The notes beneath the pieces are model-generated. The model was given only the letters and a program-made list of their open reading frames with translations, did no database searches and had not been told where the DNA came from. The position numbers were made by a program, and so were the translations under genes. DNA of 64,000 bases from Taxillus chinensis. Lineage: Eukaryota > Streptophyta > Magnoliopsida > Santalales > Loranthaceae. This document shows positions 46,153 to 57,261 of the stretch, one piece after another (the stretch's first letter is position 1; every line of letters begins with the position of its first letter). The stretch is taken from positions 14,161,842 to 14,225,841 of the forward strand of contig CM042084.1 in the NCBI GenBank assembly GCA_023512835.1, given 5' to 3'.

Positions 46153-46550
46153 TGTCACGGGGTCAAATTTCCTATGCCTCTCAACCCACTGCGGCACTTA
46201 ACTTTCTTATATGCGGTCTGCTAAGTTTAGCCTTTGAGGGTTGAAGTGCACGTAGACTAGTTTCACCCTGTCATCAGGCTCATTAGAAGAGCGGCTCAAG
46301 TTCCCGACTAGTTTGTGTAAGGATGGCCAAATCTCTTCTTCAACATTAAGACCTTGACTAGCGGCGTGCTCCCCGCATTCAACCAGGTTGGCACATCTGA
46401 ACTTCGAAGGGACTCCATCAATTTTCTCCACGAATTACTTGGAGCCTCCCACTGTCCACTGTCTACGCTTCAACTTGTCCCTCTCTTACAAGTAACACAA
46501 ATATATTTCTGGACTGTAACACTGAAAAAAGTCCCAAATTCTCAGTGACA
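46153..46550 (-). repeat. 5' LTR of the TRIM
   Basis: It has intact TGTCAC and GTGACA ends and no coding capacity. It pairs with 45350-45753. Confidence 0.88.
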
Positions 46551-46555
46551 ACAAT

Positions 46556-48080
46556 CTATAAGCATTACTTATTTCATAATACTTATCATATAATAAATAA
46601 CCTTTTATATTTCAATAACGTTAAAAATGTTTAATAACTTCACCATTAACTTCAAAATCATAATAGAGAAATGAGATGATACGGATCAGTTTTATAGGGA
46701 AAGAAAAACTCGACAGTTTGTAACGCGTCGTTAATAGCGGGAATATAATTTACATCCCAAAATCGAATCTTTGCCAACTGCATCAAATTAAATACTTATT
46801 TTCCATAAAAATCTGTTGCCGCCATGTCATTACTTCTAAACACGAAGCCCGAGTTTGCATTAAACATTAAAAACGACCCGAAAATTGTTGGCTTTGTTGT
46901 TGTGTTTTTCGAGGACGCCGAGAATCTAATTTTTGGCACTCGCACGTCACACGAGTCCAGAAAGAAATACAGGGGAAATTCATAATACCTGAGCATTACG
47001 CCATTGCGCAATCTATTCATTCTAATCACACCATTAGTATAGGATCTAACTAAATGACTGATTGGACTAATGAAATGCTGACACGAGAGATATAGCATAT
47101 AAAAATTTAAGGGTAAATTGAAAAAATAAATTTAAGGTAAAAAATAACATTAGCTCTAAAATTACTATAGCAAATTAAATTTGATTTTAATTAATTAACT
47201 TATAGTGGTCTCATTATTATATTTTAGATAAAATTTAGCTATATAATTTACTTTTATAAAATTTAACTATCCATTTTTTCTATATCAAATAATATATTTA
47301 ATATTTTTTTTTTGCTATTTGGATAAATTATTAATTTTCTATACTTTCTCCTATTGCTTTGTTCTTCGTCTTCACCTAGACGTATGAGATACTAAACTTG
47401 GACGAGGCAAGATTGTTCTGGTGTGGTAGTAGGCGTGGTGCGATGTTCCAGGTGAGGTGGCATCTACTCAGGCCAAACGTGAGTGGGGGCGTCGGAGAGG
47501 ACGAGTCCAATGCAGTGGATGCTGACGCGGTCCAGCAGCATGCAGATATAGTTAACATATCGGTTTGGTTTATCATTATAATTTTTGCATATTTCAAATT
47601 CACGTACCTAGTCGTGCAGTGTCAATACTTATATTATATAAAGAACATTTTAGTCAATAAAAAAAAGGAATAAAAATTTTATGAAACAAAACCGCGGCGG
47701 GGCCACCAACTACACCCACTACTCTTATGATCTGACCCAACAAAAACCACGCCCACACAAACACCACTCTTCAACGGTTCAACAACCTTGGGTGCAGTGT
47801 GTGCGCACGCAAAGGCGAAGAGCCTGCTTTACTTCAAATTCCATATTCCAAGCATTGAAAAAGTGGGTCTCCTCAGTCGAGAACGACAGGCCATGATTTC
47901 GAAGTTTTTGTTGTCGTTGTTGTTGTTGTTGTTTTTTAAGGATTGAACAACTTGCTGGGAGTCACAATCATTAAATGCGAAACAAGCTTGTGCCAAACGT
48001 TTGGTTGTTGATTCTATCTTGGTGGTGGTCTCTGTACACCACCTGTTGTTTGGGGTGTCGGTCGGATGAATGAGTGAGAG
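46556..48080. other. Intergenic, upstream of CIPK8
   Basis: Mostly AT-rich. A GC-richer piece at 47395-47560 has open frames on both strands without motifs. The 3' 400 bp are the presumable CIPK8 promoter; I do not see a clear TATA box. Confidence 0.5.
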
Positions 48081-48110
48081 GGAGGGAGGCCGAGACACGG
48101 AGAAGAGTAG

Positions 48111-48143
48111 TAATAATAGAAGTAGTAGTAGTAGTAGTGGTAG
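48111..48143 (+). repeat. (GTA)n-type trinucleotide repeat in the CIPK8 leader
   Basis: AGTAGTAATAATAGAAGTAG continues into five GTA units directly before the CIPK8 start region. Confidence 0.85.
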
Positions 48144-48167
48144 GAGTAAAGAGGAGTGGGAGGAGAC

Positions 48168-51100
48168 ATGGTGTTGAGGAAAGTAGGCAAGTACGAGGTT
48201 GGGAGGACGATCGGGGAAGGGACCTTCGCCAAGGTGAAGTTCGCACAAAACACAGAGACTGGCGAGAGTGTTGCCATGAAAGTGCTCGATCGAAGCACCA
48301 TCATCAAGCACAAAATGGCCGAACAGGTTTTGTTTTCTTTGAATCTCCTTGTTCTCGGCTAAGTTTACCCAAAACGTAGGAACCGCGAATACAGTTACAT
48401 AATCAAATATAGGTAAAACCCTAACTCCCCGAATGCATAATGCTTCAGCATACATGTTCATTTGCTGTTGTTTTTGGTCGGTGGACTTAAACGCCGCTAC
48501 CCGGAGTTAGTCTAAAAGGCCAGTGTAGTAATTGTTGGTAAATCGTCCTTAATTAGTACTATTATGGTGTTGAATGCCTAGAATTAGCATGCAAAATCTC
48601 TCAATTTATTATCTCAAGCCATATCCATAATCTGGGTTTCTATGAGGGCATTGTTATTGCATCGTGGGACAAAGTTTTGGTTAGTGACATGATTTTAGAA
48701 CACCAAAACGATGTTGTCTTGGTTATGAAGGGAATGTTGTACGGCCACATTGGGAAAGATTTGTCTTGACGCTGTTTATTTTATTTGGTCTGCCAAGAAT
48801 AGATGCATCTTTCAAGTTATTTAACCCAACATTCTTGATTTCCAAACCAAACTTCTGGTTTTGATAAGCTTTAGGGATTTGGATATTCGTCCCAGTCACT
48901 TCTCTCCTCTTTGCGGCCACAGATGCTCTAATTGGAGTCTTCCTGACTTTAAGTGAGATTCACGGTGTGTTGGATATTCTTATATAGTTTTGGTTTGATC
49001 AATTTTTGCTTGGGTTCCTATGGGGCAGGGCCAGGGAGCATAGTTCGAGTTTTTTTTTCTAGGTTGTCCTTTGTTTGCTTGGTTAGCACATGATTGTATA
49101 AGCTTGGTTTTGGGTCACATTTGGTCTTGATTTTGGTTTTTAGTTTTGGGTTAGGTGCCTGGCTTTGGACCTTCCTAGTGCCTTGGCCTGTACATATTCT
49201 ATTTTTTTTTTTGGGTTAGGTGCCTGCACTAAATTATTTGTGCAGCTATTCACCCGCATAATCTGCCAATCTATCTGACATCGGATTTAATTCCCTACTG
49301 CCTACCTTTCTGTACTAGTTCTTGCCTCTATGTATAGTCGTCCTTATTTATTGAAATAATTTTCACTTAAGCTCCTTTTTTTATTGCCTGTGTTTATGTA
49401 AGCATTTCTATTGTTTATGTTTAAAGATTTCAACGCACTCCAAATTCTCATTTTTTCTTACCTGACCCATCTCTAGTTGGTCCAGCATGGAATTGGTTTT
49501 GTTTCATTTGAATTTAGAGAGTGGGGCTGCCAGGCAGATAACCTTTCCAATGTCAGTTGCTTCTTTTTGCAGTGTTCTTCCATGGGCCTGTGCACAAATG
49601 TGCATGAGGCATCGTTGCATGATTATCCTTCCATAACTTTGGGGTTGGGGAATGAGGATGAGAGATTGTGTCATATTTAGAAATTTACTTATTGTTCAAT
49701 TCTAAGCCTTTCTGTCAACATATGAGGCCTTTTCAATTTCAGGTGCTTTATTCAAATTCATTTTGCAGATTAAGAGGGAGATATCTATAATGAAGCTGGT
49801 GAGACATCCATATGTGGTTCATTTGCGTGAGGTGAAGGATCTATAATCAGAATTCATATGATACTTTCAGTAATTTTATACATGCTGGGCGTTATGCACT
49901 ATCTAACTTTTTTTTAATTAATTTTATGTTAGGTTCTTGCTAGCCGCACAAAGATCTATATAATCTTGGAGTACATTACAGGTGGTGAATTGTTCGATAA
50001 AATTGTGAGTCTCTGACTTAGGCTAATGGAGTTGTTTTAACTCTAACCATAATTTTAATTCTTCAAAATAATGTTGTAACTTCAAGCATGATCTTGCAGG
50101 TTCACCAAGGACGATTGAGTGAAAATGAATCACGGAAATATTTTCAGCAGCTCATTGATGGTGTGGGCTATTGCCATAGTAAGGGTGTTTACCACAGAGA
50201 CCTGAAGGTGTGCATGGCATCTAGAAACTATGCTGCAGTTTTGCACTTTATCTTTAATGATAATGTTAAATTTGACATCATTTGTGTGCAGCCTGAAAAT
50301 CTCTTACTAGATTCCGATGGAAATCTTAAAATTTCAGATTTTGGTTTGAGTGCATTGCCAGGACAAGTAAGGTTCTTGATTGCATTATATACTTTCATAT
50401 ACATATACTTTCGCATGTTCATATGTTTCTGTTTACAGTTTCTGACACCAAGAAGTTTAGAAAATTGCCCCCAACTATGTTCTAATATTGATCTGTTTTT
50501 CTGAAGGGAACTTGCCTCTTGAAGACAACCTGTGGAACTCCAAACTATGTAGCGCCAGAGGTATTTATGATTCATGAGGGAACCTTATATGTAAGAACTA
50601 GCGCATTCTGTTAATTTTCTATGTTAATTTATTACATTATGGTTTAGGTGCTTAGTCACAGAGGCTATGATGGGGCTGTAGCAGATATTTGGTCTTGTGG
50701 CGTCATTCTATATGTTCTAATGGCAGGCTATCTCCCATTTGATGAGCTTGATCTTACAACACTCTACAATAAGGCACAAACTCTGTCATGGGCACACCGT
50801 ATTCATTCCTTACAAAAAATTGCACCTTTAGTTGCATTTACTGCCCACCCTCTGTTATGCCTTTCCATATAATCTTAACAATTATTACATTTTCCTGCAG
50901 ATTGGGAGAGCGGAATTCTCATGCCCATCTTGGTTCCCAGTTGAAGCTAAATCTCTAATATATAAAATTTTGGACCCAAATACTGGAACAGTAAGTATTT
51001 TGTTAACAAAGAAGGTGCCTATGATTGCTCATATGATATTATGAGTAATAATCAAAGAAAATTCTTGTATGGATACCAATAGCTTTGTGGAATAAGCAAT

Positions 51101-53793
51101 TATGTTCACAAAATGAAAAGGTAGTAAATTTGGAATAGCTGAAATGAAAAATGAAAGTCTCTACACTTGCAGAAGTCCCCCACATTAGCAGATTCTAAGA
51201 ACAGTTAATAAGCATTACCTCCATTGAGAGAATTATTTCAAAGTATAGCAACTACTTGAGCCAATTTTGTAGGATCTAGAATTGATATGATACCTTATAT
51301 CTATAAGAACGCTAAATAAAGGCTAATAACATATTATTATGTATCTTTCTGTCGAGAATACTTGGTTGATGTTTGGAATTGTAGAGGTATTGTATTTTAA
51401 GATTGATAAAGTCAAAATATCGCGAAGAATATTCTCTCCATATTGTAGGACTTTATATATTAAATATATGAGTTGTATTTTATTGTCAATAGTACTGATA
51501 TAAACCCTTCTAGGGTATGCATACTGTAGTGATCTCGTAAATCTGTAAGACAAAAATTATATTGTACGGCAAAAAATGATTTCTACTGATAAATCAATTT
51601 TATATAATAAAAAGTAGTGATCTTGTAAACTTGTCAGACAAAAAATTCCAGTGCCAACTGTAGTGATCTCGTAAATTTGTGGCCTTCCTGGGTTTCTTTT
51701 CTGTTTGCTTATCCTCATTGCTTTTCGTTGCACTCCATTTGTGAAATTATTTCTACTAATATAAAAAATCAATTTTCCAGAAACCAAACCATTAAAATGG
51801 TGAGCTCAAATGAAAATAAATAAATAAATAAATGCAGAGGGTTAATATGGTCTTATTGTGCATTTAGCCTGAAAACTATTATAGTTGAATTGGTGGTCTG
51901 GCCAGTATATTCCAGTGTTGCTCAATAAGCTTATTGGCCTCCATCCTGGCATTTGAATGTTACCATTTCACATGACAACACTTGAAGAATGATAATATGG
52001 GCGTATGAATATATTTGTAACTACATCACTGTATTTTTGTATTACTTATTTGTATTATTGTAAATCAGATGGCCCTCAATGCTTCGCCTAGTTCTTTTCA
52101 TTATTGACTTCTCTGTGTTTTTTTTGGGTATGCAGCGTGTGCGGATTGATGGGATTAGGAATGATCAGTGGTTCATGAGAAGTTATGTCCCAGTCAGACT
52201 TGTTGAGTATGAAGATGTAAACCTGGATGATGTTAATGCTGTTTTTGATAATCCTGAGGTCAGTAAAGTTAAAATTGTGTGTTCTTTTTATAAGCTTGGT
52301 GTTTTCATAATTGCTAGAATAGTTGTTTAGTTTATGTTCCTGCAATTTACTGTTTAATTCTGAGTCTCATTGCTAGTTTAAGATTGTTGGTGCCTTAGTA
52401 TGTCATGTGTGTGTTAATTGAAGTGTAAGCCATTTATTCTGCTCTCAATCCTTGGTTTGGTGAATCGAAAAAAATCACCATTTGTTTCTGTATACCAACC
52501 AATCTATTGAGGTTGATATATCCAGACTAGAATCTGTGGAAATTATATCTGTATCCTCTTAACAGCATCAAGTTTGTGACCTCATCAAGTGGTATATGTT
52601 TAAATTCAGTGTTCTGCTCTTGGATTTTCTGTCTTTCTCAATAACTCTGCCTGCTGTAGGAACAGGGTACTAATGAACACTATGCGTCTGGAAATGAGGA
52701 GATGAGTCCTCTGACTTTAAATGCATTTGACTTGATTATTCTTTCCCAAGGCTTAAATCTTTCTTCTCTATTTGATCGTGGTCAGGTACGATTGATGAAC
52801 TGATCCATTATATGTACTGTTGTATTTCATATTATAGTTTTTCCAAATAGTTCTTGAACGTGTGTTTTCCTGACTTTTACTGATGTATTTGAAATTTTAA
52901 CCCTCACAGGACTCTGTAAAACATAATGCGCGCTTCGTCTCACAGAAGCCAGCTAAGGTTGTTTTATCAAGCATGGAAGTTGTTGCACAGGCAATGGGTT
53001 TCAAGACACATATTCGGAATTATAAGGTACCCCATGCATGTTTGCCTATGTTTGGTTTCTTCGTCTTTTTCTTTTGTTTTTTTTTCTTTTCACTTGTTGC
53101 TTTGTAATATTTAAACACGCCAATATCCCAACCTCTTCCTGCTCCCCTGCCTCAATGCTTTCATAGTTTATTTAACTGAAGACAATTCCACCTCATAGGA
53201 CTCTGTACGCTAAAATTTACTGGGATATTTTGTTTATTTCAGATGAGGGTGGAAGGTCTTTCAGCAAATAAGACTGCACATGTCACAGTTATTTTGGAAG
53301 TAAGCTTGCATGTCAACTGTCTCCTCAATGTTCACGTGCCCTTCTAATTGTTGTCAGCCAATCAGTCTTATATGATTGTTAGCCTTGTCCTTTTTAATGT
53401 AGTGTATCGTTATTATGCTAAGAGACTGAGTCAAATAACCTGACAGGTTTTTGAAGTTGCTCCCACATTTTTCATGGTAGACATTCAAAGAGCAGCTGGA
53501 GATGCTGGTGAATTCCCCAAGGTAAGTTTTAAAATGTTTTATTTTCAGTCATTTGTCTATTAGATTCGCTTTTCATATTGTTACTGACCCTGAATTTGGA
53601 ATTGGTCTACTTGCTCAAAATGTATACTAGATTAACAAGGAAAAAAAGCTAAGATATTGTTTTGCAGTTTTGCAAGAATTTTTGCAGCAAACTTGAGGAT
53701 ATTATTTGGAAGCCACCTGTCGAGTGTAGCAAATCAAGGATAAACAGGATAAAGAACAGAAAGTCTGGTGGTTATTCCCAACTGCAGCAGTAA
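48168..53793 (+). CDS. CIPK8: CBL-interacting protein kinase 8 (CIPK8), 14 exons, 456 aa
   Basis: Exons: 48168-48326, 49769-49831, 49933-50004, 50100-50207, 50292-50366, 50507-50560, 50648-50773, 50901-50990, 52136-52258, 52660-52785, 52910-53026, 53243-53299, 53447-53521, 53668-53793. All are in phase 0. The Ser/Thr kinase domain has GEGTFAKV (16-23), catalytic Lys38, HRDLK (130-134), DFG (150-152) and APE (175-177). The NAF motif NAFDLIILS (311-319) binds the Ca2+ sensors CBL, and the PPI region (about 339-372) binds PP2C phosphatases. CIPK8 acts in Ca2+ signalling and is linked to nitrate and salt responses in Arabidopsis. [18 protein letters not shown] and the [15 protein letters not shown] region fit CIPK8 better than CIPK24/SOS2. 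All splice sites are GT-AG except intron 7, which is GC-AG. No frame break is seen. Confidence 0.96.
48640..49240 (+). pseudogene. Possible LINE tail remnant in CIPK8 intron 1
   Basis: Within the 1442-bp first intron one frame gives [22 protein letters not shown], similar to the last conserved part of plant LINE polyproteins (a W.xRNxRIF pattern). T-rich, GGTT-rich sequence with repeated TTGGGTTAGGTGCCTG (49148 and 49213) follows. It contains stops. The orientation matches the gene. Confidence 0.35.
50774..50900 (+). other. GC-AG intron (intron 7) of CIPK8
   Basis: The exon ends AATAAG and the intron begins GCACAA, ending TTTCCTGCAG. Joining at these sites gives [13 protein letters not shown], which keeps family length. 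Reading through meets an in-frame stop at 50870, and no nearby GT keeps the frame. Confidence 0.85.
50991..52135 (+). other. CIPK8 intron 8 with a repeated motif
   Basis: This 1145-bp intron carries GTAGTGATCTCGTAAAT near 51525 and 51660 and the variant GTAGTGATCTTGTAAAC near 51615. No coding sequence is seen. Confidence 0.6.
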
Positions 53794-54993
53794 CATCAGT
53801 ACATGTTCCTCGTCTTGCGCTGCCACATGTTTACATAAATCCCCCAGTTTTGTATGATTAGTGTTTGTAAATTTGTCTATTGCATATGATTTTCTTCTCC
53901 CATTTGTGCTATATTTTGTTGTGGGAAGGGCACGAACTGATAATCTTGTTGAGGCCTGAACGAACTTGTTTTCGAAATTTGAGATTTAGTAAATTACTGA
54001 AGGCCAAGCCAATATGCTGCTATTCAATTCTAGCTGTTATCAATTTTCAATTTTGGATGTTTCAGAAACATCTCATTTTCGAATTTTATACCGACATGAG
54101 TTCTAGTGAATCAATGACGATACGAATTCAAAACATCCTTTTTGGGATTTGGGGAATACTAACATAAACTATTCTCTCAGTTTGTTTTTTTTTTTATAAA
54201 TAAATTTAAAGATTTAAATTATTTTTTATTTTAATATATAAGTAATATCACAATAGTTTTTTTAAATTATTTTTTAATATTATCAAAATAATTTTTTTTC
54301 CTTATTTTTATTACTTTATTTTACTTTTATCTTTCAATTAAGTTTAATAATGAGTAAATAATATTTTTCAGTATTAAAAAATATTATATAAATTTTACAA
54401 GAAAAGTTAAATATAAAATTTCTGTTATAATAATATTTTATAATATTTTATTTTTAATTTAAATAAAAAATAAATTCTTATAAAAAATTTGCTGCTACGT
54501 TATAAAGTTAAATGGTTGGTTCTCTTTGAGTTAAAATAAGGGGTTCCTATATTTGTTTACTCATGTCCGCAAGTCCAGCAAAATTTATGGCCATCCCACA
54601 TTTCTCCCATTTTCAAACACAAATATTTTATCTTACAAGTCAAAATGCATGACCTTAAAATGCCGATGCAACGCATCATTCATGTCACGTACATTGCGCG
54701 ATTCCATTCCCTAACTACACCCCTTAGCAATAAGAAGAAGCGAAGTATTTCCTAATCCACAACCTTGAAGTCGGGGTTGCTCAAAGCAACGCCGTCACTA
54801 CTTTCTTGCATCATATTGCCGCAATAATGCTAAGAATGCCACGGACTTGGATGCCATGCAATACAAGCAAGTACAACAAGACTTCACTAGGGACTTAACT
54901 CCATTACACGATGGAATTTTTTTTACAGGTTAAAAGAATCTATGTTACATGTCCATGATGTGTGAAGAAGAACGCAAGGAAAACAAAAAAATA
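53794..54993. other. CIPK8 3' UTR, then AT-rich spacer, then 3' flank of the DYW-type PPR gene
   Basis: I see no gene. The two genes converge (CIPK8 on +, the PPR gene on -). Confidence 0.6.
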
Positions 54994-57261
54994 TCAAAGA
55001 GGCTCGCCATAATCCCTACATGAACAGTACCCATCCTTGAATTTGTGAAGCCGCCTACAATCTCGAACAATAATTTCCCTAGAAACTAATAATGACACAA
55101 ACTTGATAAAACTATGGCAATCCCTGCACATTCCAGTATTCTTGATAACACGAATGGGCACAGCATTTGGCATGTTTAGCAATCCGAATGCCAAGGCCAA
55201 CTTCTCACTGTGATACACTGCAGAGAAGAGTGGACTCCCCTCTTCTCTCTCATCGGTTCCCTCTACCCCATTAGTTACATCTAAGCTCCCTCGTGGCTCT
55301 GGCTCATACCCAAGAGCCTTTGATTTGTTAAGCAAATCCTCTAGAAGTTCATACATCCCTGCACTTTGAAGACCCAACTGATCATCCGGTTTGAACAAGT
55401 AGACCGTGCCCTTAAATCTAATCCAGCTCCAGTCCTTCAAATTTTCGACTCCCTGCTCTTTCATCAGTTGTTTAACTCTCGATAAATCCTTCGATCTCCC
55501 CATTGAGTAGTACATGCTTAACAACAAGACATAGGTTTCTGTGCGCTTGGGTTTCAAACTCAGCAATTCTTCAGCAGCATGAAACCCTATATCTAATCTA
55601 CCATGACTCTTACACCCAGCAACCAAGATAGACCATATAAACTCGTTTGGTTGAATCTCCATTTCTTTGACAAAATCAAAGGCTTTATCCAGCTGACCCA
55701 ACCTCAGAAACATATCAACCAGACATGCAAAATGGTCCATCGTGGGTTTAATCTTATACTCACTTTTCATCAACTCAAAGTAATACATTGCCTCATCAAC
55801 CATTCCAGCAAGACTACAGGCCAAAAGAACCCCTACAAAGGTGACCTTGTTCGGCCTAATTCCAACATGTCTCATATTGTTGAATAGTTCCAACGCTTTT
55901 TGGGATTGGCCATGTCGGGCAAACCCCGTGATCATAGAAGTCAAGGAAAACAAAGTTGCCACTGGAATCTGCTCAAAAGCTTTACTTGCCTCATCTATGC
56001 TCCCACATTTACTATACATGTTAACAAGTGCAGTCCCCACAACTGCATCTGACAGATACCCAGTTTTAATAATCCGAGCATGAAGTTGTTCCCCTTGTTC
56101 TAAGGCAACCAACTTGCTGCAAACAGTTAAAACACTCGATAATGTGAATGGATCAGGTTTTGCACCTGACCGTGTCAGTTTCTGAAAGATATGGAGTGCC
56201 TCATTCCCACTAGAGTGTGCCGAGATGTCATCCTGCACAAGGTCCATCATCTGTGCATGGCCAGCAATCATTGTGTTCCAGGTGATGGTGCCGATAGTGT
56301 CCATTTGATCCACCAATTTATTTGCATAATTTACCCACCCAAACTTTAAATACAGATAAATGATAGAATTTGCTATGGCCGAATTTGATGCAAAACCAAG
56401 TTTATTGCACATTGAGTGAACCTGCGCACCAAAGAGCAAAGCCTGGCTTGCACAACTTGAGCTCAGCACACTAGTGAGCGTGTACTCATTGGGCTGAATG
56501 CCCTCTTGGAGCATTTCAAGAAAAAGTCTCAAACCCATAAGAGGGTGGCTATGATCATCGCAAGCCGATATGACCGCAGTCCATGAAACCACATTCTTCT
56601 CCTTGATTCTCCTGAAGGCTTTAACCGCGGAATCCAACCCACCATATTTGGAGTACAAGATACAAAGGAAATTCCCAGCCCTCTTGTCAACCTCAGCATG
56701 GCACTTAATAGCATAGGCGTGGATTTGCTTCCCGAATTCAACGAAGCCCAGTGAAGAGCACGCATCCAAAACCGACCCTAGAGTGTAGCTCGTAGGGCGA
56801 GCTCCCGCACCCAGCATCTCCAGGAACACAAGCACGCCCTGCTCCGGCTGGTCGCTTTTAGTGTAGCCGGTCATGAGGGCGGTCCAGGTGACCGCATTTC
56901 TTGCGGGCATTCCGTCGAACACCCTGCGGGCGTCCTCCAGAGCCCCGGATTTGCCGTAGGCGTTGACGAGGGATGTCATGAGGACCAAGTTTGGGGCGCC
57001 GGCTTTGATGACGCGGGCGTGGATGATCCGAGCTTCGGAAACTGATCTCCTGTCGGCGCATTCTCGCAGAATGGGAACGCAGAAGTAGGATTCGGACTTT
57101 GCACTTTCTCGTACCGCGAATAGCGCATCCGAGGTTCCCTCCAATCCGGTAACCGTGTGAACTCTCTGGCACGAGAGTTGCACTACCTTGTCTCCTGGGG
57201 GAGAAGCTGGTTCGGGCTTGAGGGTGGCACCGCCAACAGAAACCGAAGGTAAAGAGGCCAT
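54994..57261 (-). CDS. PLS-class PPR protein with E and DYW domains, 755 aa
   Basis: The protein is intronless. After an N-terminal extension of about 60 residues (MASLPSVSVGGATLKPEP), which may hold a transit peptide, come PLS repeats such as NAVTWTALMTGYTKSDQPEQ, NVVSWTAVISACDD and TITWNTMIAGHAQ. The E region is near residues 580-650 (ETYVLLLSMYYSMGRSKDL). The C-terminal DYW deaminase has the zinc/catalytic HSE (684-686), CRDCH (712-716) and CSC (746-748). Such proteins bind organelle RNA and edit C to U. Two oddities: the last motif is DYGEPL instead of DYW, and the PG box before the deaminase is poorly conserved (MYELLEDLLNKSKALGYEP). Site and organelle cannot be told from sequence. Confidence 0.93.
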   Translation of the reverse strand: MASLPSVSVGGATLKPEPASPPGDKVVQLSCQRVHTVTGLEGTSDALFAVRESAKSESYFCVPILRECADRRSVSEARIIHARVIKAGAPNLVLMTSLVNAYGKSGALEDARRVFDGMPARNAVTWTALMTGYTKSDQPEQGVLVFLEMLGAGARPTSYTLGSVLDACSSLGFVEFGKQIHAYAIKCHAEVDKRAGNFLCILYSKYGGLDSAVKAFRRIKEKNVVSWTAVISACDDHSHPLMGLRLFLEMLQEGIQPNEYTLTSVLSSSCASQALLFGAQVHSMCNKLGFASNSAIANSIIYLYLKFGWVNYANKLVDQMDTIGTITWNTMIAGHAQMMDLVQDDISAHSSGNEALHIFQKLTRSGAKPDPFTLSSVLTVCSKLVALEQGEQLHARIIKTGYLSDAVVGTALVNMYSKCGSIDEASKAFEQIPVATLFSLTSMITGFARHGQSQKALELFNNMRHVGIRPNKVTFVGVLLACSLAGMVDEAMYYFELMKSEYKIKPTMDHFACLVDMFLRLGQLDKAFDFVKEMEIQPNEFIWSILVAGCKSHGRLDIGFHAAEELLSLKPKRTETYVLLLSMYYSMGRSKDLSRVKQLMKEQGVENLKDWSWIRFKGTVYLFKPDDQLGLQSAGMYELLEDLLNKSKALGYEPEPRGSLDVTNGVEGTDEREEGSPLFSAVYHSEKLALAFGLLNMPNAVPIRVIKNTGMCRDCHSFIKFVSLLVSREIIVRDCRRLHKFKDGYCSCRDYGEPL

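Larger units (their letters stand above)
45350..46550 (-). mobile_element. TRIM (terminal-repeat retrotransposon in miniature)
   Basis: Two direct repeats of about 400 bp (45350-45753 and 46153-46550) flank about 399 bp without coding capacity. The repeat ends are TGTCAC and GTGACA. On the minus strand the first repeat is followed after two bases by TGTTATCAGAGC, matching the usual primer site for initiator-Met tRNA (TGGTATCAGAGC) at 11 of 12 positions. A purine tract, TGGGTGGAGGAGAA, directly precedes the second repeat. ACAAT flanks both sides (45345-45349 and 46551-46555). All cis parts of an LTR retrotransposon are therefore present and all proteins absent. The LTRs differ at many sites, so the insertion is old. 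Confidence 0.9.

Noticed and set aside
45662..46431. Minus-strand frames of 99 and 74 codons often annotated as hypothetical proteins
   Set aside because: They lie within or across the TRIM LTRs and internal part, and no family domain is seen.
45350..46550. Cassandra-type TRIM with 5S rRNA promoter
   Set aside because: I compared the LTR by eye with the 5S rRNA internal promoter words and saw no convincing A box to C box series.
47829..48461. 210-codon minus-strand frame over CIPK8 exon 1
   Set aside because: It is antisense to the CIPK8 leader and exon; poly-Leu comes from the (GTA)n repeat.
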